Shown here: positions 34,842 to 44,767 of the stretch, piece after piece | Layout of the letters: each line of letters starts with the position of its first letter | Position numbering within the stretch: the stretch's first letter is position 1 | Assembly (NCBI GenBank): GCA_964393615.1 | Contig: CAYMUR010000024.1 | Coordinates: forward strand, 1 to 59,238 | Reading direction: 5' to 3' | Length of the DNA: 59,238 bases | Origin: CAYMUR01 sp964393615 | Lineage (GTDB): Bacteria; Planctomycetota; Planctomycetia; Pirellulales; Pirellulaceae | Notes under the pieces: model-generated | What the model was told of the DNA's origin: nothing | Databases searched by the model: none | Seen by the model: only the letters and a program-made list of their open reading frames with translations | Made by a program: the position numbers and the translations under genes

Positions 34842-36329
34842 CTATACAAACTGTGCTCGAGTCGACCACAGGCCGAGCGCCGGATTGCGGATAAAGTAAA
34901 AGGCTTTTCCGCCGGGAGTTTCATGCCAACCGTCGTTCCGCTCGACAATATCGAATTCGTCGGCCGCTTCGGCATACGGTCGGTATCCAAAACCGACCGA
35001 TTCCACTTCGTCTCGACTCAATCCATCCGCCGTACAATAGGTGATTCGAAATCGTCCTTCACTGGATCCATGGATCATATGGGCAGCGGCCGACAAATTC
35101 TCCCGCACCTGCTGGTCCACCGCAACAGCTTCCAGAGAAGCCTCCGTACCACGATAACCATAGCGCCGAATGAGGGCATCGACCATATCGTCTTCGCCGA
35201 ATTTTTGCACACCGGGCGCCAACACGAGCAACTCACCATCATCTGCCATGGCCATTCGAGTGCGGTAAATCGCCTTGTTGCCCAGCCACGTGGAGTGAAA
35301 TTCACGCGGGTCCAGATAAACAACACAACGCTTGATCGGTTCCTCCACAAGCGACACATTCACCTGGAGGGACAACGCAGCGGCCTGCTGATAACACTCT
35401 CGGTCTGCCCCTATGTACAATCCTCGCTGGATGGGACCGTCTAGCGTTTCCTCAATCACCGTGAGCACAAAACGGATGTCCGCCTGCGGGCGAACGAACC
35501 GCTCGAAACCAGCGTCGATCGCACGACGCACGGGTGTGTCAATTCGACCCATGATGGACTCCATCCCGCAAACGGCCCCCAGAAAATGAGAACGATGAAT
35601 GGTGTCGCGTCCCCCCGTGCCAATGCATACATTCTTGGTGTAATTCGCAAACCCAATCACTTCGTGCGGCACAACCTGCCCTACAGACAATATCAAATCA
35701 TAGCCACCGTCCAGTAAGCGATGATTGACTTCGACCGGCAAAGGGTCTTTAAATTGTCCCTCCGACAAGTGTTCGATTTCCTCGGCCGAAATCTCCCCCA
35801 GGCGTGTGATGTCTTGCCGCCAACGGTGTTGTAAGACGTGTTCGTATCTAATCGCATCACCGAACATCAACTGGCATTCGCCCGGCGTCATGGGCTGATG
35901 CGTGCCCAGAGCGGGCATCACGTCAACCGTTATCTGTTCCGACAAGCGTTGATACAACCAGGAGGTAATCGGACCCGCCAGAGAAAATAAACGTGTGTGG
36001 TCAGGTGGAAGCAATAGCAGGCTCTGAACACCTGGCGCTAGCACCCAGCGGTCTACCATCCGTTCCAGATGATCCTCAAGTTCTGGGCGCGTGATATGTC
36101 GTTCCGGTCCACCGTCTGCAATCAGTAAAGAAAACGAATCTGACAATGTAATTTCCTTGTGAACAGAGTCCATCCATGCATGACACGCTGCAGCATCTAC
36201 CCATGAAAAACGCCACCAGAAAGATCTGCCCAAATACGGTCCCGACAGAATGTCACATTCGACGATTTCTGTGTTACCCAAGAATCGTACTGTCTTCTTC
36301 CAGTGCGGTTCGCCACCAACTACCCACAA
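34842..36329 (-). CDS. LarA-like nickel-pincer family protein (DUF2088)
   Basis: 495 residues if the TTG at 36329 is the start; this overlaps the end of uxaC by 10 bases and no better start is seen before residue 52. Family features of the lactate-racemase LarA group: LLLPPDHTR (D-H-T-R motif), MPALGTHQPMTPGE, and GQVVPHEVIGFANYTKNVCIGTGG. LarA homologues use a nickel-pincer nucleotide to racemise or epimerise hydroxy acids at the alpha carbon. The overlap with glucuronate isomerase suggests a sugar-acid epimerase, for example acting on an aldonate or uronate intermediate, but this is inference; LarB/C/E cofactor genes are not in the window. Confidence 0.82.
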   Translation of the reverse strand: MWVVGGEPHWKKTVRFLGNTEIVECDILSGPYLGRSFWWRFSWVDAAACHAWMDSVHKEITLSDSFSLLIADGGPERHITRPELEDHLERMVDRWVLAPGVQSLLLLPPDHTRLFSLAGPITSWLYQRLSEQITVDVMPALGTHQPMTPGECQLMFGDAIRYEHVLQHRWRQDITRLGEISAEEIEHLSEGQFKDPLPVEVNHRLLDGGYDLILSVGQVVPHEVIGFANYTKNVCIGTGGRDTIHRSHFLGAVCGMESIMGRIDTPVRRAIDAGFERFVRPQADIRFVLTVIEETLDGPIQRGLYIGADRECYQQAAALSLQVNVSLVEEPIKRCVVYLDPREFHSTWLGNKAIYRTRMAMADDGELLVLAPGVQKFGEDDMVDALIRRYGYRGTEASLEAVAVDQQVRENLSAAAHMIHGSSEGRFRITYCTADGLSRDEVESVGFGYRPYAEAADEFDIVERNDGWHETPGGKAFYFIRNPALGLWSTRAQFV

Positions 36330-37756
36330 ACGGCATTTTCAATGCTGGAAAATTCAGGATCGCTTGCCAATTGAAAGTATTCCTTCGCATTTTCGTATGC
36401 TACACGACGCACAAGCTCTCCGAGCAAATCATCGTCAGCAGGAATTCGACCGCTTTCTGCATCGTGACCAACAACATCACACAATAAACGACGAAACACT
36501 TCATGCCTTGGAAAACTCAAAAAGGACCGTGAATCAGTCAACATTCCCACAAAAGTCGATAGCAAGCCCATATTCGATAAATCTTCGATTTGTCGCCGCA
36601 TGCCGTCTTCCTGGTCCAGGTACCACCAACCCGATCCGAATTGCACCCTTCCCGCAACACCACCGCCCTGAAAGTTACCACACATTGATGCAAACAACGC
36701 ATTTTGTGTCGGGTTCACGTTGTACAAAATAACACGCGGTAAATGACCAGCCTGGTTCAACCCATCCAGTAAACGCCGTAACCCTAATCCCTGACGTTCA
36801 TCCCCCATGGAATCGGCCCCGGCGTCTGGCCCAAAATTTTCATATAAACTGGTATTCGTATTCCGCAGGGGGCCAAGATGCAACTGCATCGCCCAATCCG
36901 TCGCATGATTCAAACGCCCGACATGATGCAGTATCACCATGGTTAACGCATCGCGTGCCTCGACTGACGGTATGTCTCCCCGCTTCAAATACGTTACTGC
37001 TTCTGCGGCCAACACGTGGTCCGGACGCGCATCCGGAATAGCTGCCAAACTGTGGTCACTGGCGCGTGCGCCGTGTTCCACAAAACACTGATGTCGTTGT
37101 GCCAGGGCTGACAACAAATCATCCAACTGGGTAATCGTGCCCCCGGAAACCGTCTCCAGACGACCTACCCAGGTATTCCAGGCCGTGGGGTCATGTTGCA
37201 GATTATAACAGCGATCAGGACGAAATGTTGGTACCACGCGGACCGGCGTACCGGACTGAGCAATCCGTGAATGATGTTCCAAATCGTCTGCTGGGTCATC
37301 GGTCGTTCCGGCCAGAACGACACGAAAACGAGTCATCATCTCCACGCAGGTCATGGTCGACAATTGTCGGTTCGCTTCGTCCCAGATCTCACGTGCTGTC
37401 TGCTCGTTCAACAACAAATTGATACCAAAGTACCGCCGTAGTTCGAGGTGTGTCCATGTATAGAGTGGATTGCGCAACGTACGCGGGACAGTCCGTGCCC
37501 AAGCCAAAAACTTATCCCATGGTTCCGCATCCCCCGTAATTACCGACTCATCTTCGCCCACCCAGCGCATGGCCCGCCACTTATAGTGGTCTGATTCGAG
37601 CCAGGCCTCAGCGAGATTGTTAAAAACACGTCGTTCGACAATCTCCTCGGGTGAAAGGTGATTGTGATAGTCAATCAACGGCATGTCCGCGACCATTTCA
37701 TACAGTCGGCATGCTGTTGCATTTGACAATAAATATTGACTGTCGAGAAATGCCAT
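36320..37756 (-). CDS. uxaC: Glucuronate isomerase UxaC
   Basis: 478 residues from the ATG at 37756 (MAFLDSQYLLSNATA); the frame opens further with a TTG at 37804 but similarity starts here. Converts glucuronate to fructuronate and galacturonate to tagaturonate, the first step of hexuronate breakdown. Signatures: PLIDYHNHLSPEEI with the metal-binding H-x-H, YKWRAMRWVG, NPLYTWTHLELRRYFGI, the RVVPTFRPDRCYNL strand, VILHHVGRLNHATDWAMQLHLGP and the C-terminal GMLTDSRSFLSFPRHEVFRRLLC. Operon with the LarA-like gene. The rest of the usual hexuronate pathway (uxuA/B, kdgK) is not in the window. Confidence 0.95.
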   Translation of the reverse strand: MAFLDSQYLLSNATACRLYEMVADMPLIDYHNHLSPEEIVERRVFNNLAEAWLESDHYKWRAMRWVGEDESVITGDAEPWDKFLAWARTVPRTLRNPLYTWTHLELRRYFGINLLLNEQTAREIWDEANRQLSTMTCVEMMTRFRVVLAGTTDDPADDLEHHSRIAQSGTPVRVVPTFRPDRCYNLQHDPTAWNTWVGRLETVSGGTITQLDDLLSALAQRHQCFVEHGARASDHSLAAIPDARPDHVLAAEAVTYLKRGDIPSVEARDALTMVILHHVGRLNHATDWAMQLHLGPLRNTNTSLYENFGPDAGADSMGDERQGLGLRRLLDGLNQAGHLPRVILYNVNPTQNALFASMCGNFQGGGVAGRVQFGSGWWYLDQEDGMRRQIEDLSNMGLLSTFVGMLTDSRSFLSFPRHEVFRRLLCDVVGHDAESGRIPADDDLLGELVRRVAYENAKEYFQLASDPEFSSIENAVCG

Positions 37757-38090
37757 AGCTAGTGAAATATGATCCTTTACCTGTCGCCAAACGTTAAAGG
37801 GCAAAACCAGCTTCCCGGTGGCAACAACCCGCCGGGAAACCTACTTCTTTCCACTTGAAAACAATTGAACTATAATCGTAGCGTAAACCCAAATAAAAAC
37901 GAACCAGGGTACCACCTGAAACGATCGGTCCGTTCGCAATCTTTACGATCGGTCCATTGACTTCGCGAAAAGACAGTAAGCGTATTTTTTTATTTGACAT
38001 TAGCAGTTTTCAGGATTTCTACCATGGCAGTCGATTGGCGTAATCCTGCAACCATGAAAGCTTCATCACTCTTCGTATAACGGATTTGCA
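37757..38090. other. Divergent intergenic region
   Basis: About 330 bases between uxaC and the large haem protein. Contains the repeated word ACGATCGGTCC near 37919 and 37947, 28 bases apart, which could be a binding site for a local regulator, and TTGACA near 37997 on the plus strand without a good -10. Confidence 0.4.
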
Positions 38091-41000
38091 ATGAGCCTCC
38101 CTTGGACCCCCATGATACTACCGCGACATTTTTCAGGCTTGCATCCGCTTCCTCGAGACGACAACCAACGTGACGAATTGCTCCGCTGGAAAACTCTTTG
38201 CCGACAACTCCATCTCTGGCTGTTACTTGTTGTAATGCTCCTTATCCCGACATGTGCTTCCGCGATTGACCTGAGCGAAACAATCGACGTGGCTGCTGAA
38301 CACACAAAGCCAATAAGACTTGCCGCTGGTCAAACGGTTCAGGTTTCGGTCCGTTTACAAGATCCATCCCAAATGCCGGCGAATGCTCGACTGCAAGTCC
38401 GCTGGAATCTTGTGACTGCTGACAATCCAGCGCGCAAGCCACGTAAACCGACAGATGGCATCGTACCGGCCCGCGAAGCCAATGCGTTTGAAATCTACTC
38501 GCTACCCACCGCCAATTGGTCCAAATGGTTACACGCCTTGGATGCGGACATCTATATGATCTATCGAGCGCCTGCCCACGGCGTCTACGCATTGACCCTG
38601 TCGCCTGCCGAAGAGAATGTCGATTTGTTTCAACAACCTGTCTGGCGTGAACCAGGTGAGGTGGTGCAGCATCATGCCCCGCCGGTTTCCGTTCCCTGGC
38701 CCGCAGGCACCTCTGTCCCGGTTGAGATCTCACTACAAACCATCGACGTTTCATCCCCCGGTCAGACACGCATGTGTATCGAAGCCGAACCAAATGACAC
38801 GCCGGAACAGGCTCAACCGATTCCGCTGGAAAAAACCTCCAAGCCATATACATTGAACGTGATCGGCACCAGTGATGATGCAGAATATTTCAATAATGGC
38901 TACGTTGGCCGCAGCGGAGACGACTGGTTCCGCATCGAATTTCCTGACAGCCTCGAACCCCGGCTGTTGACAGCTTGTCTATCCATCCCCGACCAGCAGG
39001 TTGTCGCACGTATTCGGACCTATCGCGTCGAAGCTGAACACGTTAACGGATACGCCACAACTCGTCCCGGGACCTGGCTGCCCATTGTGGAATACGACAC
39101 CGGCAAAAACCTTAACGAACGGGCACATCAACAACCAAAGAATGAATCACATCGCACAGCAATCAACCGCACATTAGAACCTGGAAACGTTTACCTGCTG
39201 CGAGTTGAATCAAATGCTCCGGCTTACGACTTGGAACTACGAATTGTCGTCCCCGCACCGTACAAAGATCCTCACCAGGCAATCCGCCACGGACTGTATG
39301 ACCACCTGGGCCAAGTCGATGCGTGGTTGACAAATCGTCCCCGAGGTGCTGCTGTCGAGCGCCGCATAAGAGACAGTGGGAATTTATTAGGCACCAATTG
39401 CATGAGCTGTCATACACAATCTGGTGTTTGGGGTCCATCCGTACCGTTCAGCATGGGATATCGGCCACAGAACATCCAGGCATGGCGGCACCTTGTCAAC
39501 GTTTGTTACCAATCAATGCGTCCTACCAATGAACTGAAAGACGCTGCCAATAACACGAGCCTCAAACCGCTGGACATCGGCGACGGACCGGCCGGTACCC
39601 GTGTCGCAGGCCACGCGGTGGTAGCATTAGAACGCTTTGCAGCACCGCGAAAACTTCAAAGCTTGCAGTCCATCCGTGCCGCCAACTACGTTTGCCAAAC
39701 CACCGATCCAGGAGGCATCAACGCAGCTGGTCCAGGTGCCAATGTTGGCAAAGGGGTCGTGTTCAACTATAGCGGAGAAGTTGTTGCGGCAGCCTGGCAA
39801 AAAACGGGAGATTTGAAATACTTCCAGCAACTTGAGGACAAAGCCCGTAAAATGCTCACAATATCTCCCAAATATACCGACGACCTGGCACATCGCATCG
39901 AATTCTTTTGCCGATATTTTCCACCGACGCTACCTGCCGCATCACAACCCCAAACAGTGCCACGTCACACTCGACCATCCGCCACTCCTTACGTCGAACA
40001 GGCAACTCAGGTAGCCGACAAACAGGGACTCGATGAAACCCATCGTAGCGAAGCTATTACTCAAGCACGAGCGTTGGCCGCGAGTATTCAAAAACAGATT
40101 GGCGAAGATTTGGAACGATTACGCACCATTCAACTTGCCGACGGCGGCTGGAACTTCGACCCAGGATCATGGGATGAGGAATCAGGTTCCTGGAAAATCA
40201 ATACCGCAAAACCGGACCATCGTCAACCTTCGCCAACCGCACTCGCGTTGATCGCCATGGAAGCCATGGGGCTAGGCTCAGAAGATGAGCATGTCAGCCG
40301 TGGAATCCAGTCCCTTTTGCAGATGCAACATCCAACGGGTTTTTGGAATGGCGCATCAAAAACAGGCTTTGTGTCCACTAGTTACGCGCTCCATGCGCTG
40401 GCACGCTATTTCCCTGTTCCAGCACCCACTTACACACTCGCGCAGTTTCAGGCACCCGAAAACGAATCACTCCTCGCACGAATCCGCCGCGTACGCCAGC
40501 TTTCCATGACCGAGGATGTGCAACTCATGCCATTGTTGTTAAACGCCGCCAATGACACGAGTCCGTTGGTTCGTTACTGGGCCCTATTGGGCTTGGGATC
40601 GCTGCGCCACGCAGATGCCGTCAAGCCGCTCGTCCAAGGACTGGGTGACAACACGAAAGTGGTTCGTGAAGCCGCGCATTGGGGCCTCCGGCAACAGCTC
40701 ACCGACGACACTGGCTGGGAGCAGGTCCTTGAGGCCGCCACGACAGGCGATGACTACACTCGCGAAGCCGCTCTCCGGGCACTGGTCATGAAAGTCGATG
40801 CGGTGCTTCCCAACTCACAGCTGAACCTTGATCGCCTGGCAACGGTATTGGACCACGCCTTGAATGAGGATCCCCACCCGGCCGTCCGTGCCTGGGCAAC
40901 TCGGGCTGCATGGCAATGGTGGGTTTGGAACCCGCCAATTCGTCCCGCTCTTAACCTATCCTGGCACCGCCTGCTTACACGCGACGAACCAGAGGCGCTA

Positions 41001-42635
41001 GTCGAAAATGCCATTCGCTACCAAACGCAGGCATTATTTATCGTCAATGGCCATGCGGCCAATGCTTCCAATAAACACCAGTATCTGGAATTAAAATCAT
41101 TGTTTGAAACGATCCTCACGACATTTCGCGAACACCAGGGTCAAGATACACAGCAACCGAGTCCATTAGTCCAACGACTGGTAGGTGTCGCCGCCACTTA
41201 TTACCAACAGCGAGGTGCCGACGGTGGACCTGGTCAGCTCGGCTACTCCACTCCCGGTGGCGGAACACTGTTTGGGGAAGCCATTTTGTCCGAATTCGCC
41301 CAGATCGAAACGTTACCTGAGAGTGGACAGCGTGCGCTGCGTACCAAACTGACACTGGAGGCCGCTGCGAACATTCCCTACGAAACATTGCAGGAAAAGC
41401 TGGTCGATTATTCACTGAATGGCCCCGAGCACCTGCGTTCTGTGGCAGCTTCGAGTATTTCTGATCCCCGGCTTGTTCGCTTGCCGGCTGTCGCCGAACA
41501 ACTAGAACCCATGCATGCTCAATTGCTGCGAGGAGCTGACGAACCGCCGCGCCGCAAAGACCTGTCGGATCCGATTTTAAAAATGTACGGAGGCGTCAGC
41601 TGGGATTTACCTCAATCAAATGAAGCCAGGATTGGCATCATACAATACCTGGTACCTGATTTTTTAAACTGGCGTTCTTCTGCCCAAATTGACGCGATCA
41701 CCCAAGCCACCGAAAAACAAGACGCCCTGCGTGCTACCGACGCCGCCTGGTATCTGGCCCAAGGCGTCGGCCAGGCCATTCAAAAAAATCCCGATCTGCA
41801 TTTTGATCAAATGGCTGCCGCCTTTCCAAATGAATTTGTGAACCATGCTGTTGCGAGGTTCTGGCTCTACAGTATTCCCTGGATCTTGACTTACGAACGT
41901 GAATTACCACAAGTCAACGTTGATCCAAAAGCAATTCCTCCAGTCGACCCCTACGAAGCATTGCGGACCCGCGCTCTTCGCTTGCTACTGACTCAACTGG
42001 ATAAAACCGCCCTTTCCGAAAATCGAAAACTGGCCGTGGAACTGGCGAACCAAACTGCCATCCGGCGTAACCCCGAAGTTCTTAACGCATTGGCGACACT
42101 CGAGTCATTCGAAACGGACGACCAGGTACTCGAAAATGCCAAAAAAATCCTGTCCCAGGAGCAAGGCCAGTTTACCACCCAGCTGGCTACGGAAATCGCA
42201 AAACTGGCTGAACATTCTTTTGAAACGACCGCCGAAGGGACTCTCCAACTACCAGATGATTTTCTTCAGGACGTCATCTATTTTCGCGACTATGTGGTTC
42301 CCGAAATGTCGCGAGTCCTGCGCGCCGACGAGCGCAGTTGCATGATCTGTCACGGCGAGCCCGGTCGCGTCCCATCCATGGAATTGCACGCGCCCGATCG
42401 AGTGGGATACCTGCCGGTCGACCAGTTACTGGCAAACTATCGACAACTTCAGCAGCGGGTCAACCTCGGCGATGTCGAAAAAAGCAAGTTCCTCCGCAAG
42501 CCACTCAACATTCAAACCGGCGAAGAGGATGGCCATCAAGGCGGCCGCCGCTACCAACCGAACGACCCCGGTTATCTCATTTTGCGAAAGTGGGTTATGA
42601 ACCAGGTCCAACTCCAGCAGAAACACGCGCTCTGA
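38091..42635 (+). CDS. Large membrane-anchored protein with two CxxCH haem motifs and helical repeats
   Basis: 1514 residues. A membrane segment at about 38-60 (LHLWLLLVVMLLIPTCASA) gives a signal anchor or signal peptide; a start at 38112 is also possible. The exported part has a beta-rich section with a pre-peptidase-like pattern (EPNDTPEQAQPIP, GDDWFRIEF), a CMSCH haem site at about 437, an alpha-toroid-like repeat with the DGGWNFDPG motif at about 682 (as in squalene cyclase-like folds), HEAT repeats at about 800-950 (YWALLGLGSLRHADAVKPLVQGLGD) and a second haem site CMICH at about 1416 near the end. Likely a periplasmic electron-transfer or redox-scaffold protein; no catalytic function can be assigned. 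No partner gene adjoins it. Confidence 0.85.
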   Translation: MSLPWTPMILPRHFSGLHPLPRDDNQRDELLRWKTLCRQLHLWLLLVVMLLIPTCASAIDLSETIDVAAEHTKPIRLAAGQTVQVSVRLQDPSQMPANARLQVRWNLVTADNPARKPRKPTDGIVPAREANAFEIYSLPTANWSKWLHALDADIYMIYRAPAHGVYALTLSPAEENVDLFQQPVWREPGEVVQHHAPPVSVPWPAGTSVPVEISLQTIDVSSPGQTRMCIEAEPNDTPEQAQPIPLEKTSKPYTLNVIGTSDDAEYFNNGYVGRSGDDWFRIEFPDSLEPRLLTACLSIPDQQVVARIRTYRVEAEHVNGYATTRPGTWLPIVEYDTGKNLNERAHQQPKNESHRTAINRTLEPGNVYLLRVESNAPAYDLELRIVVPAPYKDPHQAIRHGLYDHLGQVDAWLTNRPRGAAVERRIRDSGNLLGTNCMSCHTQSGVWGPSVPFSMGYRPQNIQAWRHLVNVCYQSMRPTNELKDAANNTSLKPLDIGDGPAGTRVAGHAVVALERFAAPRKLQSLQSIRAANYVCQTTDPGGINAAGPGANVGKGVVFNYSGEVVAAAWQKTGDLKYFQQLEDKARKMLTISPKYTDDLAHRIEFFCRYFPPTLPAASQPQTVPRHTRPSATPYVEQATQVADKQGLDETHRSEAITQARALAASIQKQIGEDLERLRTIQLADGGWNFDPGSWDEESGSWKINTAKPDHRQPSPTALALIAMEAMGLGSEDEHVSRGIQSLLQMQHPTGFWNGASKTGFVSTSYALHALARYFPVPAPTYTLAQFQAPENESLLARIRRVRQLSMTEDVQLMPLLLNAANDTSPLVRYWALLGLGSLRHADAVKPLVQGLGDNTKVVREAAHWGLRQQLTDDTGWEQVLEAATTGDDYTREAALRALVMKVDAVLPNSQLNLDRLATVLDHALNEDPHPAVRAWATRAAWQWWVWNPPIRPALNLSWHRLLTRDEPEALVENAIRYQTQALFIVNGHAANASNKHQYLELKSLFETILTTFREHQGQDTQQPSPLVQRLVGVAATYYQQRGADGGPGQLGYSTPGGGTLFGEAILSEFAQIETLPESGQRALRTKLTLEAAANIPYETLQEKLVDYSLNGPEHLRSVAASSISDPRLVRLPAVAEQLEPMHAQLLRGADEPPRRKDLSDPILKMYGGVSWDLPQSNEARIGIIQYLVPDFLNWRSSAQIDAITQATEKQDALRATDAAWYLAQGVGQAIQKNPDLHFDQMAAAFPNEFVNHAVARFWLYSIPWILTYERELPQVNVDPKAIPPVDPYEALRTRALRLLLTQLDKTALSENRKLAVELANQTAIRRNPEVLNALATLESFETDDQVLENAKKILSQEQGQFTTQLATEIAKLAEHSFETTAEGTLQLPDDFLQDVIYFRDYVVPEMSRVLRADERSCMICHGEPGRVPSMELHAPDRVGYLPVDQLLANYRQLQQRVNLGDVEKSKFLRKPLNIQTGEEDGHQGGRRYQPNDPGYLILRKWVMNQVQLQQKHAL

Positions 42636-42710
42636 CACACGCTTGCCGGGTTCCATCCGTGTCGGATTCAATTGCTGCCAGACTGGCTGGGCTTCTAAAC
42701 GTGCCCGGGA

Positions 42711-44390
42711 TCAGTCCCGTCCGACACAAACCAGACACATGTCGTCATTTTGTGGCTGCTGACCGACAAAACGCTGAACATCCTCGATCACCGTGGTGCC
42801 TAATGACTCGGGTCCCTGGTTGGCCACGGCGACCAATTCTCGCAATCGCTGGATGCCATATTGGTCGCCCGCTTCGTTCATGGCCTCATTGATACCGTCC
42901 GTGTACAAGGCTACCAGGTCGCCTGGATGAAGCGTTGTACTTTCTTGTTCGTATACAAATTGGTCATCGACAGCCAAGGGTACTCCGGCGACAGCTTCTC
43001 CAATCTCTTCGACCTCCGTTTGTCCACGTCGAATCATGGTTGCCATGTGACCCGCATTGACCACCGTCAATGTCTGGTCTGCCGGGTCAAGCACCGCTAA
43101 CACGAGCGTAATAAACCGGTCACTCAAAGTTTCATTCGAAAGGCGCGCATTGAGCTTGGTCACGGCAGCCGCTGGAGCTGCACCGCCTGCCAAGGCAATC
43201 CGTACCTCCGCCGCCAGCTTGGCCATCAGAAGCGCAGCGGCCACACCATGACCAACTACATCGGCCACAACAATCGCAAGACGGCCGTCCGGCAACTCAA
43301 TATAATCGTAATAATCTCCGCCCACATGATTGGCAGCGCGATAAAAATTAAAAAAGCGATACCCTTCCAGGGCAGGCGGGTGCTCAGGCAAAAATCCCTT
43401 TTGCACCGTTTGGGCAATTTCCAAATCGCGTTCAATTTCACGTTGCCGCAAGGCAGCCTCATGTAATTGTGCATTGACAATCGCCACAGCTGCTTGTGAC
43501 GCGACACTGGCGTGGACTTCCAGGTCTTCCGGTTGAAAACGGCTACTTTGGTTAAGCGTGTCAATCTGCAACACACCAAAAGACTTGCCACTACTGTCCA
43601 GTAGCGGGGCACACATCATCGAGCGAATACGAAAGTCAGCAATGCTTTGACTCATCTCGAAACGCTCGTCACTCGCTGCATCAGCAGACAAAATGGCTTG
43701 CTGGGACTCCATCACCTGTTTCACAATGGTACGACTAATTCGCAAATCATCATTGGCGTCATCCCGGCTCACTTTGGTCCAGCGAGGAATCAACTCACCT
43801 GTTTGCGGGTCTTGCAATGCAATGAAACCACGGTCCGCTTGGATAAAAATCTTAAACAACCCGTCCAATACATTTGGTAGCACTTCATCCAGCGCTAACG
43901 CCTGTCCTAGAGAATGATTAATTTCAATCAAAGCCCGAAGTTTGACTTCGGGCTTTGCCATCACCTGAACACTACCTGCGTTTGACGCGGACACTTCGAC
44001 CTTGGACATGATGGTGGAAGTCGAAGTATCGTCTTCAATCACAAACGTGTGAAAACGCGAATGAGTAAGCAACGGATCATTGGCAGCTGCCGGCGCCAAG
44101 ACCCTCTCTACGAAGCGCAACGAAAGGTCGCAGATCTGAATCACGTCACCATGGGTCAATGATTCTCGGCCGTTGATCATTTTGCCGTTTACAAAAGTAC
44201 CATTGCGACTTTTGAGGTCCTCGACAAAAAACCGTCCCTCCTCATGCAAGACTTGTGCGTGATATCGGCTGACTGCTCCCGTATCGACAACAATATCACA
44301 TTCGGGATGACGTCCCAGAACATATTTTTCCTGGGAAAGGTCATATTGCCGGCCTTTCTGCGGCCCACTTGAGATCTGCAAAATGGCCAT
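42711..44390 (-). CDS. FHA-GAF-PP2C (RsbU-like) serine phosphatase
   Basis: 559 residues from the ATG at 44390 (MAILQISSGPQKG); a start 8 codons earlier is possible. Domains: FHA (about 1-95; YVLGRHPECDIVV, VSRYHAQV, LKSRNGTFVNG), GAF (about 150-305), coiled linker (EAALRQREIERDLEIAQTVQKGFLP), then a SpoIIE/RsbU-type PP2C phosphatase (about 345-555) with GGDYYDYIEL, VVADVVGHGVAAALLMA, NAGHMATMI and PGDLVALYTDGINEA. The metal-binding Asp residues of D-Y-Y-D, D-V-V-G and T-D-G are present. Such proteins dephosphorylate anti-anti-sigma or other signalling partners after sensing a ligand and a phosphothreonine. Stands alone; tail-to-tail with the haem protein. Confidence 0.94.
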   Translation of the reverse strand: MAILQISSGPQKGRQYDLSQEKYVLGRHPECDIVVDTGAVSRYHAQVLHEEGRFFVEDLKSRNGTFVNGKMINGRESLTHGDVIQICDLSLRFVERVLAPAAANDPLLTHSRFHTFVIEDDTSTSTIMSKVEVSASNAGSVQVMAKPEVKLRALIEINHSLGQALALDEVLPNVLDGLFKIFIQADRGFIALQDPQTGELIPRWTKVSRDDANDDLRISRTIVKQVMESQQAILSADAASDERFEMSQSIADFRIRSMMCAPLLDSSGKSFGVLQIDTLNQSSRFQPEDLEVHASVASQAAVAIVNAQLHEAALRQREIERDLEIAQTVQKGFLPEHPPALEGYRFFNFYRAANHVGGDYYDYIELPDGRLAIVVADVVGHGVAAALLMAKLAAEVRIALAGGAAPAAAVTKLNARLSNETLSDRFITLVLAVLDPADQTLTVVNAGHMATMIRRGQTEVEEIGEAVAGVPLAVDDQFVYEQESTTLHPGDLVALYTDGINEAMNEAGDQYGIQRLRELVAVANQGPESLGTTVIEDVQRFVGQQPQNDDMCLVCVGRD

Positions 44391-44661
44391 GAATTCGACC
44401 AGCTCCCGGAGCATGAGGGTAGGTAAATCAATGATGAGATTTTAAATCTTGATAGAACCACACGTCAAGCATCCTAGGAGGTCCGGTCTTGACGTAACGC
44501 ACTACGAGCCATACGCTTGAAAAATAGTTTTGTGGCCTTCGTTGCCCCACAAGCCATCCAGCCTGGTACCTTGGGTAAACTACCTGCCGATGACGTACGA
44601 TATGACACGTTCGCTGGTGTGGAACCCAATTCTGCCATGCGTTGATATTGAAGAGGAAACA

Positions 44662-44692
44662 ACACGCAGGAAACACACGCAGGAAACACACG
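44662..44692. repeat. 13-bp short tandem repeat before the tRNA
   Basis: Unit ACACGCAGGAAAC occurs twice exactly (44662-44674, 44675-44687) with a partial third copy, ending 3 bases before the tRNA. Non-coding. Confidence 0.7.
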
Positions 44693-44695
44693 AAA

Positions 44696-44767
44696 TGTCC
44701 CGTGGTGTAATTGGCAGCACGAGGGATTCTGGTTCCTTTAGTCTAGGTTCGAGTCCTAGCGGGACAG
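44696..44767 (+). tRNA. tRNA-Gln (anticodon CUG)
   Basis: A 72-base cloverleaf folds cleanly: acceptor TGTCCCG/CGGGACA (7 bp), D-arm GTG-TAATTGGCAG-CAC, anticodon arm AGGGA-TTCTGGT-TCCTT with one G-T pair giving CTG in the loop, and T-arm CTAGG-TTCGAGT-CCTAG, discriminator G. No CCA is encoded. A small hairpin, ACAG-TTCGG-CTGT, followed by T5 (44764-44780) overlaps the 3' end and may help end transcription. The CUG anticodon reads CAG codons. Confidence 0.9.
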
